A stretch of DNA of 64,000 nt from Impatiens glandulifera (GCF_907164915.1 NC_061868.1:23617819-23681818), one strand, 5' to 3'. Positions 29,311 to 42,384 are shown, counted from the stretch's first letter. Translations and numbers: made by a program. The notes: a model not told the origin generated them from the letters alone.

Positions 29311-31274
29311 ATACAAGTTGACATGGTTTATCTTGGGATAAGTCAATTCAGACTCTTCTACATCTAACTTGATCGAAAAAAAGCAAGCATAGTAAATATG
29401 GAATCCACTTCAAGCTCAAGTAAAACTGGTAAAACATAGGTGTTCAAATTTGACCGAAGCTTAGAACTGTCTCAAGAAAGACCAAACAATAGAGGATGCA
29501 AACAGTGATTCCTATATTTTGCATAACCATTTTCAATACCGTAGATTCTTGGAACTCGGCTCCAAGGTAACTACCATAAACACAAAAACGGTTATCTAGC
29601 AGTAAATAGTATACAATAATAACTGAATTATAAATTAAGAAATGAAACATCAGAGAAATGTCAGAATTTAAAGGTAAAAATCATAAAGACATGCTTGTAA
29701 CAAGTGCCAGTGGGGATTGGAGAGCCCAAGTAAGAGAATTCACAAAATGAAAGATATAAATTTGAATAATAAAAACTATTTGAATTCTAGATGTTAGACA
29801 ATATAATACAATGATTATATCATGAATTTACTACATTTGTAGATAACTTATACATAAACGTAGCCTAACTATTGGCTAAACACGTACAAATAAAAAAACT
29901 TAACTACATAACATAACAAAATAAAACAAATAATAAAAAGACCCGTTGGATGATGATCATAAACGTCATCCTCCTCAACCATCAAATAATTGCTCTTGGG
30001 ATGGTGATATGATCCACGCTCGCAATGGTTATAAGATCACTATCTGCCTTCCTTTCGGATCCTCGATCATTATCAACATATGAGACAACTCTTTCGTCCC
30101 CGGTCATTATCAGATCCGTGCTCAATGTGTGTAGCACCAGATAAATCTAACTCGTAAGGAGAAAATCGAGAGTGATATTTACTGGACAAACGCACGTAAA
30201 TTATTATATTGATAACAATTATGACTATTAACAATATATAAAAATAAACTACGTAGAGGGTTTTTCCAGAGACCACTAGAGAGCTAGTGGTCGCAACCTT
30301 CTAGTAATCCGACATTGAAGCATAGAGTAATTGCTTGGCTTAAATATACATGGGCTATCGAATGTGTACCTATACTTTTCGAGCATTCCTTGTGAAAAAA
30401 TTTCATTTGCCCAATTACTCCAATGACATTGACAATGCCCACAAATACCAGTTGGGGAGTGATCTAAAACATTGAAATCCCTATAAATGCTCAATGTGCT
30501 AACAATGCACGGGAGACACCCTCCACTACGGCGGCCACCATTATTGATAAAAAAATTAATGCAAATCCAATCCAAATCCTACGAAAGAGTGTGACGTGGA
30601 TTTGCAAACCGATCAGCCTACTGAAAAGAAGAACAACAATCCGATAGTGGTTAGTAGTCGGGAGAACTCTTAATTTTCTCTTAATCCAAGTGACCCATTA
30701 TTCAAAAAAAGTTGCCTCCTTTTTTGTAGTATTTGTCCCCTTAAGAAAAATACTATTGATACAAACATTAAGAAGATGCAAATTTTCAATAGTACCTTAG
30801 TTCATTGTGTAACTCACCCTAGGATGCCCGTAAGCGAATAATGCATATGGTGACTCGTCTTTATACAGTCATTTTCCTGGTCAGAAAAGACTCCATTTGT
30901 TGAAACTCAAAATATGAGAGATGTGGAAAGACTCGGGTCTTTCCAATACCTACTCGCTCATTTAGTGAGGAGCCTAGAATCAAAAGTTATGAGTGTTTAA
31001 AATTTTGGATGTAGAAACTAGAGGGTATTTAAAGCTAAATATAAGGTGAACTTTGAAAATTCATAACTGGGGCTAGGGAGAACCATTTGAGTTGATTCAA
31101 AAAGTCGATTCAAGGTCATTGGCTGTGAGTTTATCATAAAAGGTTTGGACTCATTTGGTCCAAAACTCAAATAGATTGACTCATTTAAGAAGAGCCCGTT
31201 AAAGGGTCATACAAGAAAATAGGACTGAACTAAAAAAAAAGAAAAAAGGGAAATTTATATTTTGGAAAAGGACC
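29311..31274. other. Unassigned sequence upstream of the THADA fragment
   Basis: About 2 kb without a gene I recognise. A 99-codon minus-strand frame at 30276-30575 has several Cys and Trp residues but no family I can name. More decayed THADA exons or introns may be here, but I could not identify any. Confidence 0.4.
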
Positions 31275-31376
31275 AGCGCACCCTTCATTTAAAAGAAGAG
31301 GGATCCTTCATTTAAAAGGGACAGTAGCGCACCCTTCATTTAAAAGAAGAGGGATCCTTCATTTAAAAGGGACAGT
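31275..31376. repeat. 51-bp tandem duplication
   Basis: Two copies, 31275-31325 and 31326-31376, essentially identical. Each holds the internal repeat CTTCATTTAAAAG twice. Confidence 0.92.
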
Positions 31377-32340
31377 TCTGAGGAGTTCACCGGGTTCCAG
31401 TTTTGGAGTGAAATGAATTCTGTTTTTCAGTTAAAGAGATCAGTTTGACAGTTCATCAGAGGAGGACCATTCCGTCTGGTCTGGGCTGTGAGTTTAAAAC
31501 CGTCAACTTTGTGGGGATTTTAATACTTAAAAACTTTCTTATAGAATTTTTCCCTTGGTCTTTCAAAGTATCCTTCAAACCTAAGTGAAGTTGTTGACCC
31601 TTTAGGGATTTAGGGAATATTTCAACATAATTTTTTAATTTTTTTTCCTTTGGCTTTACCAAGTGTTTTTCACAACTTGGTTGACACATCGATCGGTTGT
31701 TTTTTACTTTGTAAGGTTTTTGGAACACTTAACAAAAGAAATATAGACCTATAGAGAAATGCAGTGATGGGTATCGGAAGGATAGATTACAATATTATAT
31801 CTCTTAAAACAATCAGTATTTTCAATTTCTCAATTTATATTATTATAATCTAAATAATTAAAGAGATTTTGATTTATAATATAAAATTAATGAAAATATA
31901 TTATCAAATATTTGTTAAAATATAATTTATTTAATGTAAAGTATTAATTCAAATAATATTTTATTTTATTTAATTATTTTATTTTATAATATTTAGATTA
32001 ATAAATAATAAATCTTACCCAAATAATATAGTTTACATCAAATATTTTTCTTTTCTAAAACTAATCATAAATCGAATAACGCCTAATTGGAGAAACAAGG
32101 GTGACCAATTGGAGAAACAAGGGTGATATTTTACATGAGTCAGCGCCCAATGCAGAATATGATGCTTTCGATAAAAATGAATTTTCTATTTTTCTTGTCT
32201 TCTTAATCCTTCAAGTACAAGTTATTTAATTTCTTTATACCATCGTTTTATTATATATTTTCTGTTATTTTAAGACAAGAATTATAACACATTTTACGGT
32301 TTAAACTGAGGTAGAGTAATAATTATTTACCCGTCTATCA
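31377..32340. other. Unassigned AT-rich sequence
   Basis: A 90-codon minus-strand frame (31456-31728) is Lys-rich and matches nothing I know. The rest is AT-rich spacer. Confidence 0.4.
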
Positions 32341-33074
32341 ATAAAGTACTTCCCTGTTGATATTTAACTATGCATGCTTGCTTGTGAAATTCAACATGAT
32401 ATCCTACATCACTCATTTGACTTATACTAAGCAGGTTATATCACATATTTTCAACAAGTAGCACGTTATTTATGGTGAGGTTACCATGGATAATCTTACC
32501 CTTGCCCGCGTTCTTACCTTTGGAGTTGTCACCGAATGTGATTTTTTATCCAGATTTCTTTACAACGTTGATTAGAAGCTTGTTGTTTCCGGTCATGTGC
32601 CTTGAGAATCTACTGTCCAAGTACCACTCTGAATCCTCCAGGCAGCCGACCTATTTACCCTACAAATGAAACTATTTACACCCTTTGGTACCCACATTTA
32701 ATTGGGTCCATGGTTGATCAGTGCTTTGGGAATCCATACTTGTGTTATTTTGATAGATCTCCCAGTGTTAGTCTTAATAATTCTACTTGCATTAGACTTG
32801 ACATCTCTTTATTTACCTCTCGATGAGTTATCATATTTTGAGGATGAGTTTTGATGAAGCCTTCTTGTCCTTCTGTTAGGTTTACGCTAACCAGTTGGCT
32901 TTCTTTCTCTCAGGATTAAGCCACCTTGACTTGTCAGTTGGCTCTAGATATTTTAGTTCCTTTTTAGTTACTAACTCATCTAAATTGTGATTCGCTTGAG
33001 TGTCAGTTGAGGTACCCTTGACAATACTTATAGGAGGAAGTTTGTCTTTCGTGGGTTTCAACTTTTTGCACAAC
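32341..33074 (-). pseudogene. E3: antisense copia gag tail and protease fragment
   Basis: On the minus strand, from right to left: the gag C-terminal segment (KPTKDKLPPISIVKG, then EPTDKSRWLNPERKKAN) at 33073-32882, the short IPK.LI/GPN.WVPK-type junction at about 32740-32680, then the protease active-site region in broken form (WYLD, then SRHMTGNNKLL) at about 32640-32560. It then fades at about 32350. The rest of pol is gone. The gag part continues on the far side of a LINE insertion at 35470-35520. Confidence 0.82.
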
Positions 33075-33499
33075 TTGTTTGGGTTGCTATTTTTTTTTGG
33101 GGAAAACAGTTTAACACCATTTCATTAAAAGGCCCAAAAGTGGGATGGGTCAATAATCAAAACTAGACAAACCCTAGTTTTGATTGTAAGATGACAAATA
33201 AAAGACCCAAAAGTTTATGAATTGTGGCAGTCAAATCAAATTACAAAACACATATTATAATTAACAAAGACTACAATCTATCTATCCCAACCTATGTTGT
33301 CTCCATATCCGCCTTTTGACCATATTGCCTTCTTCCACGTCTCATTCTTCTTGCGTTCTTCATTAAGGGAGATTGAATTGAAGCTGATGATGATGTTTGT
33401 TTGTTCTTATTGTTTAATCTTCCTCTATATGAACTCATACTAACATAATAAAATGTATTCTTCTTCAGGATTTCAGGGCTTTTGTCACTACTTTTCTCA

Positions 33500-35061
33500 A
33501 TTTCAGTTTTACGTGTTTGAGGATCAACAACCTTGGTTATCTCTATTTTTTTCTTCTCTGTTGTATCTTTGATTTCATCTTCTGCCTCTTTATCTTCATT
33601 GTCTTTAGGTTTATCTTCTTCAGTATCTCTTATTTCATCAGTTTCGTTGATTTCTTCATTATTTGATTCTAAATTGCTTTCTTCCTCTACATCATTACTT
33701 TCTTTCTTCTCTGATTCTTCTTTGATTTCTTCTTCTGTATTTTTTCCTTGCTAATTTTCTTTAACTTCTCCAATATGCTCTTTGATTTTTGATTCTTCCG
33801 TTTCATTTTTCTGCTTTTCTTCTTCTTGGGATTTTAGGATTTTATGCTCTTCTTCAACTGTTTTTCACATTTAGTGCTAGCATGTTGAAAAGTATCACAA
33901 AAAATACACCTGTCTGGCCTCCATTCATACGAGATTGCCATGATTGTAGACTTTCCTTTCCTGTCAACTACTGTCATGTTCTTTGGCAGCGTACTTCGAG
34001 GATGCACTTCAATGTTTATTCTAGCAAAGGTAAGTTGTTCTCCTCCTTCTATAGTTGGGTCTATGTATAATGGTTTTCTCAATAAACTTGCAAAGTGACT
34101 TAAAGCTTCTGCATTGTACATGTGTACTGGGATGTTCCAAAGCTTAAACCATATCTGGGCTGTTACTTTTGGTTTTCTTCGCAGGTTTAAATTTTCAGAC
34201 CATCTCTCCAGCTTCATACAATTTGATCCAATATAAGTATGCCCATATTTCAGAATATCATCCAAGTTTGATTCCTTCTTGAAATGCAGAAAATAGAGAT
34301 CATGTATATTTACAGAAATCTTAACTAGTCTCTTCTACTCTCATTGTTTCATTAAGACTTCCTTGGTGACTGAGAATGATACTCTATTTTTCCCTATGTA
34401 GTTTCCAACCACTACATTTTCCCATTCTTTAACACATTTTTCTTCCACTTCAGTTGGCAGTTTAAATTCAAAAGGAGAATTGAGTACCTCCACTTTTGTT
34501 TTAACATTGTCCATGTAGATTTTTCCTTTAAAAGTATGATCCTCTGTTTTATTTCCTGTGTTATTTTTCCAAACCTCGTTTACTCTCCAACTGTAATTGC
34601 TCCTAATAGTATAGGTTTTAGATTTAGGGGACTTCATCAGCTCTCTCTTTGTTTCAACTGACCAGTTTACTATGTTTTCATAATCTTCCTTCTGTAGTAA
34701 ATTGCAGTCCTTAAGATATTGTACATTCAATTGGACGGTTGTTTGCTGCATTTTTGTTTTATTGAGCACAATCTCTCCTTTCTTTGCGTGAATCAGGAGC
34801 TTTTTGATTTGATTTTTCAGTACAAAGATATTTTCTCTTTCATTGTAACCAACCATCCAAATTCCTTCTTTCTTCCCCTGATTTCTTGCTACATTTTCTT
34901 TAGAATTTTTATCAGCAATTGATTCTTAACCTTTGTTGCATTCATGTTTTTCCTGGATAATTTCATCAGGAATCCTATCAATTTCAATTTTAGTTGCCTC
35001 TAGTAAACCTTCCATAAAAAAATCTTTGACTTCCTTATTCTTATTTCTTTTATTTCTTCCC
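33500..35061 (-). pseudogene. LINE ORF1 (DUF4283-like plus zinc knuckle), broken
   Basis: The minus-strand reading starts at 35061 (MGRNKRNKNK) and stops at 34926. It continues in 34856-34341 (VEVLNSPFEFKLPTEVEEK, then CVKEWENVVVGNYIGKNRVSF) and 34265-33834 (WFKLWNIPVHMYNAEALSHF, then GGEQLTFARINIEV), ending in the knuckle CIFCDTFQHASTKC (C-X2-C-X4-H-X4-C). A strongly acidic Glu/Asp/Lys tail runs to about 33500. This is the domain order of plant L1 ORF1 proteins, which bind the element RNA. Several stops and frame changes make it non-functional as read. Confidence 0.8.
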
Positions 35062-35149
35062 ATTTTAATGAAGAATAAGAAATAACAACAAAACAGAGCA
35101 ATTATAGAAGAGGTTACACCAGAAACCCTAGCTATAGAATAATAGGGTA

Positions 35150-35430
35150 AAACATAAACCCTAACTTTCCAATCAAGTTTTGCATCTGAATTAACGATCG
35201 AGTTATTAGAGTTACAGTGTCGTTTGTGTCGTTCATGCCGATTGTGTCGATCGTGCCAATCGTCGTGCCGATGTGCCAAAAGCAACCGAAAACGACTAGC
35301 AACCGTGAACACCATAAGTGAACCGCGACCTTGATATCTTGTCGATCGTGCCGATCATTCCGTTTGTGTCAATTGTGTCGTTCGAGTCGATCATGTCGTT
35401 CGTGCCAATCGTGTCGTTCGTGATGAGAGA
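35150..35430 (-). repeat. Degenerate 12-bp tandem repeats in the half-LINE 5' leader
   Basis: Short units of the type CGTTCGTGCCGAT / CGATCGTGTCAAT (plus-strand sense) recur, all with a 12-base rhythm, in two clusters (about 35220-35290 and 35340-35430). They lie between the 5' end of the element and the start of ORF1. Confidence 0.75.
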
Positions 35431-35469
35431 ATTGGCTGAAATCTCCCGATGATTGTTTGGGTTGCTATT

Positions 35470-35520
35470 GTCATAACCTAGACTAAACTTGCAGTTGTGT
35501 GGTCTTAGTTGACTCGTCAT
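35470..35520 (-). pseudogene. E3 gag fragment, upstream part
   Basis: On the minus strand it reads RPHNCKFSLGYDNSNPN, the same segment as PHNCKFGLGYDDNNP in the E4 gag. It joins, across the LINE insertion, to the gag tail ending at 33074. Confidence 0.85.
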
Positions 35521-35559
35521 CTATTAGATAAATTAGTACTAAATTAAATATCTAAACAA

Positions 35560-37281
35560 AACTGACCAAGTTAATTTTTATGTAGATAAAGAAAAACCGG
35601 AACTACTATGTCTTGTCTTAAAGGAAAATAAGCAAACAAATTCAGAAAATCGGTTTTATGATCAGTCTTATGATCGGTTCTATAAAAACGGCACAAATCG
35701 GTTTTATAATTGGTTCTATAAAGACAACGCAAATCGGTCCTATGATCGGTCTTACCTTCGACTATTTGTATGTTCGGATATTTAAGAAAACCGGTCATAT
35801 TCTCGGTAGTGAAAGGACGGCGCAACCATTTTTTCAAATCAGTTATTTGATCGGTATTATATTCAGTTACTCGTATGTTCGGCTATTTAAGAAAAATCGT
35901 TTTTTTACTCGGTTCTATAAAGTTTGTGCGATCGGTTTATCATTGGTAAAATGGTCGGCTATTCAGCAAAACCGATTTTATACTTCGGTCTTATAAAGAT
36001 GGGGCGTTCGGCTATATCTTCGGTAATGTAATCGGTTTTATGCTCGGATTTTCATAAGGAAGTGGAATCGGTTTTTCTATCAGTTCAGTACTATATGAGG
36101 AATCAGTTTTTCCATCACTTAGGTAATATATACATAATCGGTATTATAAATCCAAATGTAACTTAACTAGTTATTCTCAGAAGGTGAAATCGGTAATTCA
36201 ATCTCGGTAGTCTGACCAGCCTGATCCAAGAAGAGGAACCGGTTTATGATAAGTTAATTTTATACTAAGCACATCAACAGTTTCCTATTCACTGATAGGC
36301 AAAACAATTTCGGTAAATACAGAAGGGAGCCTTCACATGTACAAATTGTATCATTGCCTCTTTTATACAAATCTGATAAGAACTTTTTGGGAGCAGAAGC
36401 CTGCCCAAATAATCCAGACACCTACTTCGGTATAAGTCCAATAACAGTCAATTGGAGGCAGATATCTATCACGCTACTCCAGATAGTCAAATTAGTAGAA
36501 GACAAATCTGCCCGTTGATCTGCTTCTTGGAAAGTATCAACCTCATTAAATGCCATGCTGATCTATCAAAGTACTTGTTGTACTACTCGGATCCTCAACC
36601 AATCAGATCCAAGAAATAATGTACTATCAAGGAAATATATCCGTTGATGAAGAAGAATATGACCGTTGTCATATTCCTATTTAAGAGAACTCAGCTCAAC
36701 CGGATAAAAAACCCCTTTTGACAACGATACAACCTAATGCGATAATATTTTGTTCAAGCTTTCAAATCTGTTCACATTTACATATTGCTTAACCTCTCAA
36801 GTTAGTGTGTGTTAGAATCTCACGTGTATTACAAGTTCATCTATTTATTGTGAGTAGTGAGTGTTGTAAGTTGACAGAATCTATTTTTTTCAACAGAGTG
36901 AACGTAGTAAGATGTCGAAAATGAGCAGTAAATAAGCCTCGGGTGTTCGACGTGCGTATTGTAAACCGTTTGAATATTTTGAGTGAATATCCTTCTCAAC
37001 GTTTTAGAAGAAGGGGTGACGTAGGAGTTTTATCTATGAACATCCATAAATCTTGTGTTGTATTTCTTTTGTACTTTATGTCCTCCTGTTGGTGTCTAAA
37101 CCGTGCTTGTGTTGCTTCAAGTTGAACGAATAGTTCTGCACTTGAATTCGGTTCAAGAGTTTGTGACAATTTGTATAGTATTAAACCGATAGTAACCTCT
37201 AACAGGGTTATTATCAACCAACGTGTGTGTAAGCATTCACCCTAGGGAGCCCTAGTCTCCTTCGGCGATCCCGATCCTAAT
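35560..37281 (+). repeat. 5' LTR of copia element E4 (left edge uncertain)
   Basis: The right end is near CGATCCTAAT at 37280, just before a PBS. The left half is a degenerate array of 15-25-bp units of the type ATCGGTTTTAT (about 35640-36250). The conserved stem-loop (CCTTCT/AGAAGAAGG) and GGGTGACGTAGGAG lie at about 36991-37024, and the CTTGAATTCGGTTCAAG-type hairpin at about 37141-37158. Confidence 0.7.
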
Positions 37282-37284
37282 AAG

Positions 37285-37296
37285 TGGTATTAGAGC
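37285..37296 (+). other. Primer-binding site of E4, one mismatch
   Basis: TGGTATTAGAGC differs from the initiator tRNA-Met PBS of E1 and E2 by one base (C to T). Confidence 0.85.
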
Positions 37297-37331
37297 AGCT
37301 AGTCTCTATACTCAAGCAACCAGACGTAAAC

Positions 37332-39040
37332 ATGTTGATCATCAGCAATTCCCCACTCCTTGAGAGTGAAGATTTCATTAACTGGAAGCTACGCATGCAA
37401 GTTCACCTTACCACTATAGATGATGAAATGATGTTTGTCATCTCTGATGGTCCAATAAAGATTGACAAAGAAAGGAGCGAATGGACAGCTGAGGACAGAA
37501 GAAGGAATAACTTGGATAGTCTTGGTAGAGATTCCATCTACAAGACTCTGGACAAGAACACATTGGCTAATATCAAATGATACATTACTGCAAAAGAAGT
37601 GTGGGAGACTGTCATCTAGCTACATGAAAGAAACGAGCGAACCAAGGAAAACAAGATCATGGTGGCTACTCAAAAATTTGAAAATATCAAGATGCGCCCT
37701 TGAGAAACAATAAAGGAATTTGGGGACCGTTTTACAAGCATTGTGAATGAACTCTCACTTCTTGGATAGAAATACGATAACAAGGAAAAAATTGTCAAAG
37801 CTCTAAGATCTCTTCTTTGCGCTTGGGATGTCATAACCATGGTGATGAGGGAATCAAGAGGTCTTCATAAGATGAAGTTGTATGATGTTTTTGAGTATCT
37901 AAAAGCCTATGAGTTCGAGATGAACTCGAGAAATAAAGATGAAGCCTCAGCATCAACAACTATTAGGGCTCTAGTGACCTCCGTGGAACCGGCAGCTCCT
38001 ATACTTGTTAAATCGGCTGAACAGTTCAGCGATGATGCAATGGCCATGCTTGCAAGGAAGTTCGGAAAGTTCATGAAGAAGAACCAACCTACCAACTCCT
38101 ACAACTACAACTACTCTAATGGTAACAAAGCTAACGTTCGCTGTTATAATTGTGATGCTTTAGGTCAGTACATGTCGGAGACAACAAAAACTAACCGATC
38201 AGAACCAAAGAGAAGATCAACAGTCAAACAGTCAAGGTAAGGAGATACAAAAGGCCCTAATAATTGTTGATGGTGGAAGCCAGTGGACACATAGAGATTT
38301 AGAAAATGACGATGAAGGAATCAAATGCCTTATGGTAAACGAGGAAGAGGTATTTGACTTCACCCTGAGGAGTTCACCCTAGAAGACTTGATCACTGCAC
38401 TCAATGACATGGTTATTGAGTACAAGAATCTGTCTAATCTTGTACCAACCCAACTACACAGCAAAACTGGTGGAACAATTGAACTATCCTCTAAGAATGA
38501 GAAACTCAAGGAGAAAGTTCAATCGTTGACGGAAGAAAATGAAAGAACAAAATACGTGATTACTAAATGGAAGAAATCTGGAGAAGCTGTGAGCCAGATG
38601 ACGAGACATAAGAGACCCCACAACTGCAAATTTGGTCTAGGCTATGACGACAACAATCCAGACAAATATAAATATTCCAACTGCAAATAGTTGAAGTTTA
38701 GTAAAGACAAGCTTCCATTCATAAGTTTTGTCAAGAGCACTTCAACCAGTAGTGAAGCAACTCACGATTCAAAATTGGCAAAGGAAATAACATATGTAGG
38801 ACCAACCGACAAATTGTGATGGCTTAATTCTAAGAGAAGGAAAGCCAACCGACCGATTAGACAAGAACTCAACAGAAGGTCATAAAACGTTCATCAAAGA
38901 TCATCACCACAATATAATTTGGCATTTACAGGAAAATAGAGAGATGTTAAGCCTGATGCAAGTAGAACCATTAAGACCATCACCGAGAGATTCATTAGAA
39001 TAATTCGAGCGAGGATCCTCAAGGGACTAATTAACCGTGG
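37332..39040 (+). pseudogene. gag: E4 gag, multiply disrupted
   Basis: The ATG at 37332 starts MLIISNSPLLES, then EDFINWKLRMQVHLTTIDDEM, the same DUF4219/UBN2 layout as E1 and E2. Stops occur near 37578, 37617, 37701 and 37770. The zinc knuckle (about 38140-38185) reads CYNCDALGQYMSET, so the His and last Cys are lost. Downstream come a charged segment (38388-38690) with the PHNCKFGLGYDDNNP block, the KDKLPFISFVKS-like tail, and the short GLI...GPN..WVPK junction near 39020-39065. It is clearly older than E1. Confidence 0.88.
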
Positions 39041-39083
39041 ACCCAATTAAATATGGGTACCAAAAGGTGTAAATAAATGTATT

Positions 39084-42000
39084 TTGCAGGGAAAACATAT
39101 TAAACGCTTGGAGGACTCGAAATGGTATTTGGATAGCGGATGTTCAAGGCACATGATGGGAAACAACAAGCTGCTGACCGACATTGTGAACGAATCTGGT
39201 TCAAAAATTATTTTCGATGACAACTCCAAAGGTAAAGTTGTGGGAAAGGGTAAGATTGTCCACGGAAACCTACCAATTAATAACGTGTTATTGTCGAAAA
39301 TCTATGTTTTAACTTGCTGAAAATTAGTCAAATGTGTGATATAGGATATACCTTATAATTCTAAAGACAAGTTTGCTTAGTTAATAACCAACAGGGAGAC
39401 ATCTTATTAAAAGGGCATAGGGAAGGAAATATATATAAGGTAGACTGGAAAACTAAGTGCGTTAAATCTGTTTGCATGATTGCTAAAAATGATCAAAATT
39501 GGCTTTGATAAAACCATTTGAATTTCAAAACAATGAACTATATCTACACTAAAGAACTATATCTACACTAAAGAACTAGTTCAAGGCATCCCTAATATAA
39601 AGTTTGCAAAAGATAAAGTATGTTCCACATGTCAAATTAGAAAACAAATTAAATTAACTTTAAAAAAAAGGAACATTCAATCTAGTAGATGCTTAGTACT
39701 TCTTTATATGGATCTTTTTGGACCAATTAGAGTAAAAAGTTTGGGAGGAATGCACTATAATTTGGTAATTATTGATGATTATTTCAGATTTACATGAGTT
39801 ATTTTCTTGGTTTCAAAAGATCAAGCTACTTCAAATCTGATTAGAATGCTTAAAAGAGTCCAAAATGAACAATCCTTACATGTTAATAAGATCAGAAGTG
39901 ATAGAGGTACTGAATTTATTAATAGAATTTTAACTTCATACCTTGAAGAATCCGATATTAGACACGAGTTGTCTAGTACCAGAACTCATAATCAGAATGG
40001 ATTAGCCGAGAGAGGAAACCGAACCCTCAAGGAAGCTGTAAGATCCATGTTAACCGATTTGGGTATTGCTAAAAAATTTTGGGTAGAGGCTATGAATACT
40101 GCATGTTATACACAAAATCGATCCATGATAAATAAACGTCTTAATAAAACCCCATTTGAGGTCTACCATGACAAGGTTCCTAATATCCGGTATTTTTGAA
40201 TTTTTAATTCTAATTGTTACATTCATAATAATGGTAAAAACTACTTGACCGCTTTCGACGCAAAATCATATGGTGGTATCATGTTAGGGTATTCGGATGT
40301 TAGTAAAGCATATAGAGTCTATAACAATAGGTCTTTTACTGTTGAAGAATCATCTCACATTGTATTTGACGAATCTATTGTAAGATTGGAAAACTGAACT
40401 ATCTAATCTGATAGTGAAGATAAAATTCCAATTTACCGAAGATTTACTTATGATCGACCTATTATCAACGTTGAAGTTTAACAAGATCAAACTACTTTAC
40501 AGAAGGAAGTTGATGCCTCAGAAACTGCTGAGGAAACTGGCCGGTCTGACACTGTTCAACCTACAGGTATGTCTAACCTTGATCAAATAACAGGTCAGTC
40601 AGAAAGCACTTCAAGAGAAAATGTTGAATGGAACAGAAATCATCCTCCCGAGCTAATTATAGGTAACCCCTGAGCACCCATCAGGACTAGGAGTCAATTG
40701 TTAGAAGAATATGCAAATTCTGCATTTATCTCATAAATTGAGCCGAAAAAGGTGGATGAAGCGTTGCTGGATCCCGATTGGATTCTAACAATGCAAGAGG
40801 AACTAAACCAGTTTGAGAGAAACAAAGTCTGGCATCTAGTTCCAAGACCAGCTAATCAATCTATCATTGGAACTAGATGTGTCTTTCGAAATAAACTCAA
40901 TGAGAACAATTTGGTTACGAGGAAAAAGGCTAAACTAGTGGCTCAAGGATACAAACAAGAAGAAGGCATTGATTTTGAAGAATCATTTGCTCCTGTTACC
41001 AGACTAGAGGCCATTTGAATCTTTCTAGAATTTCTGCATTTAAAAACTTTAAAGTCTTTCAAATGGATGTTAAAAGTGCATTTTTAATGGAATCATAAAT
41101 GAAGAGGTGTATGTTGAACAACTTTTTGGTTTCAAAAATCCTGCATTGATCATCCATGTTTATAGGTTGGACAAAGCTCATTATGGTCTTAAACAAGCTC
41201 CTAGAGCATGGTATGACACACTCACAAAAATTCTATTTGATCAACATTTCACTATAGGCTTTGTTGATAAAACATTATTCAAATTTGAGAAGAATGAGCA
41301 CATATTATTGGTACAGATCTATATAGATGACATCATTTTTAGTTCAACTAATCCAAAACTGTGTGATAAATTTTCTAAAATGATGACTAATAAGTTCGAA
41401 ATGAGTATGATGGGAGAATTAAGCTTCTTCTTAGATCTTCAGGTTCGGCAGATTGAAGGAGGAACATTCATAAATTAGGCCAAGTACACGAAAGAACTAT
41501 TAAAAAAGTTTGGGATGGAAAGTTGTTCGGATGCCTTAACTCCAATGAGTTCTTCAATAAAGCTAGAAAAGGACGAAGAAGATCAGAGTGTTGACATTAC
41601 TGCATACTGGGGAATCATCGGCTCCCTCCTCTACCAAATTGCAAGCCGACCGGACATTCTTTTCGCTGTTGAAGTATGCGGGACTGTGGTATCCGAAAGA
41701 CTCCAGTTTAAATCTAATAAACTACTCTGATGCAGACTATGCAGGTTGCAAAATTGATAGGAAGAGCACTAACGGGACATGCCAATTCTTAGATGACCGA
41801 CTTATTTCCTGGTATAGCAAGAAGCTGACATCCATTGCAAATTCAACATCAGAAGCTGAGTACCTTGCAGCCGGTAGTTGTTGTGCTCAACTCCTCTAAA
41901 TCCAACATCAATTAAGAGATTTTGGCATTACAACTGAGGAATCTCCGATTTTCTATGACAACATAAGTGCCATTGCGATCACATTCAATCCCGTATTGCA

Positions 42001-42180
42001 TTCAAGAACAAAACACATTGATATTCGACACCACTTTATCCGAGAACATGTATATCAGAAACATATTTGGCTAGAATATGTTTCAACCGAGCAATAAGTG
42101 GCCGATATCTTCACTAAACCACTATAAGAAATTAAGTTTTCATACTTCAGAACTATTTTGGGTCTTGCTGATAGTAGCTA
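39084..42180 (+). pseudogene. pol: E4 pol: protease, integrase, RT, RNase H, disrupted
   Basis: Copia domain order is complete. Protease at 39120-39320 (WYLDSGCSRHMMGNNKLL). GAG-pre-integrase, poorly kept, about 39330-39640. Integrase core about 39650-40200 with all three catalytic acidic positions recognisable (MDLFGP, RSDRGTEF, NGLAERGNR). RT at 40752-41480 ([44 protein letters not shown], and YIDD in place of the usual YVDD). RNase H at 41515-42180 (DADYAGCKIDRKS, SEAEYLAAGSC, HSRTKHIDIRHHF, ADIFTKPL). Relative to E1, a piece of RNase H between VCG and LWYPKD (near 41681) is deleted. Many stops and shifts occur. This is the only copy in the window with integrase and RT, so it approximates the former full pol of the lineage. 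Confidence 0.92.
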
Positions 42181-42384
42181 AATTATTCATTAAAATACTG
42201 ACATGTATTTAGGGAGAAACCTTCTCACAAAAAGAACATTTTAATCTTTGCATTCAAGAAAAAACAGACAAGACCTCAAGGAGAAGCTCTTGCTTCTCAA
42301 ACATGTCACTTTAGTAGAAAAACCTTATTTCAGTATTTTCATAAAACTGGTCGGTTTCTCCAAATTTCAGTATTTTTTCATTTA

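Larger units (their letters stand above)
33092..35452 (-). mobile_element. ORF1-only LINE (half-LINE), copy 1, with 17-bp TSD
   Basis: A 2.36-kb insertion that splits the E3 gag. It is flanked by the identical 17 bp TTGTTTGGGTTGCTATT (33075-33091 and 35453-35469) and, on the minus strand, ends in a short poly(A) against the left TSD. These are marks of target-primed reverse transcription. It contains a LINE-type ORF1 followed directly by a 3' untranslated region; no endonuclease or reverse transcriptase ORF is present. A second copy with the same layout is at 52690-54310. Confidence 0.85.

Noticed and set aside
30276..30575. Minus-strand 99-codon frame as a host exon
   Set aside because: Cys and Trp content is suggestive, but I could not match it to any family and no splice sites or neighbours support it.
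33533..33754. Plus-strand Ser-rich protein
   Set aside because: It is the antisense of the acidic Glu/Asp tail of the LINE ORF1.
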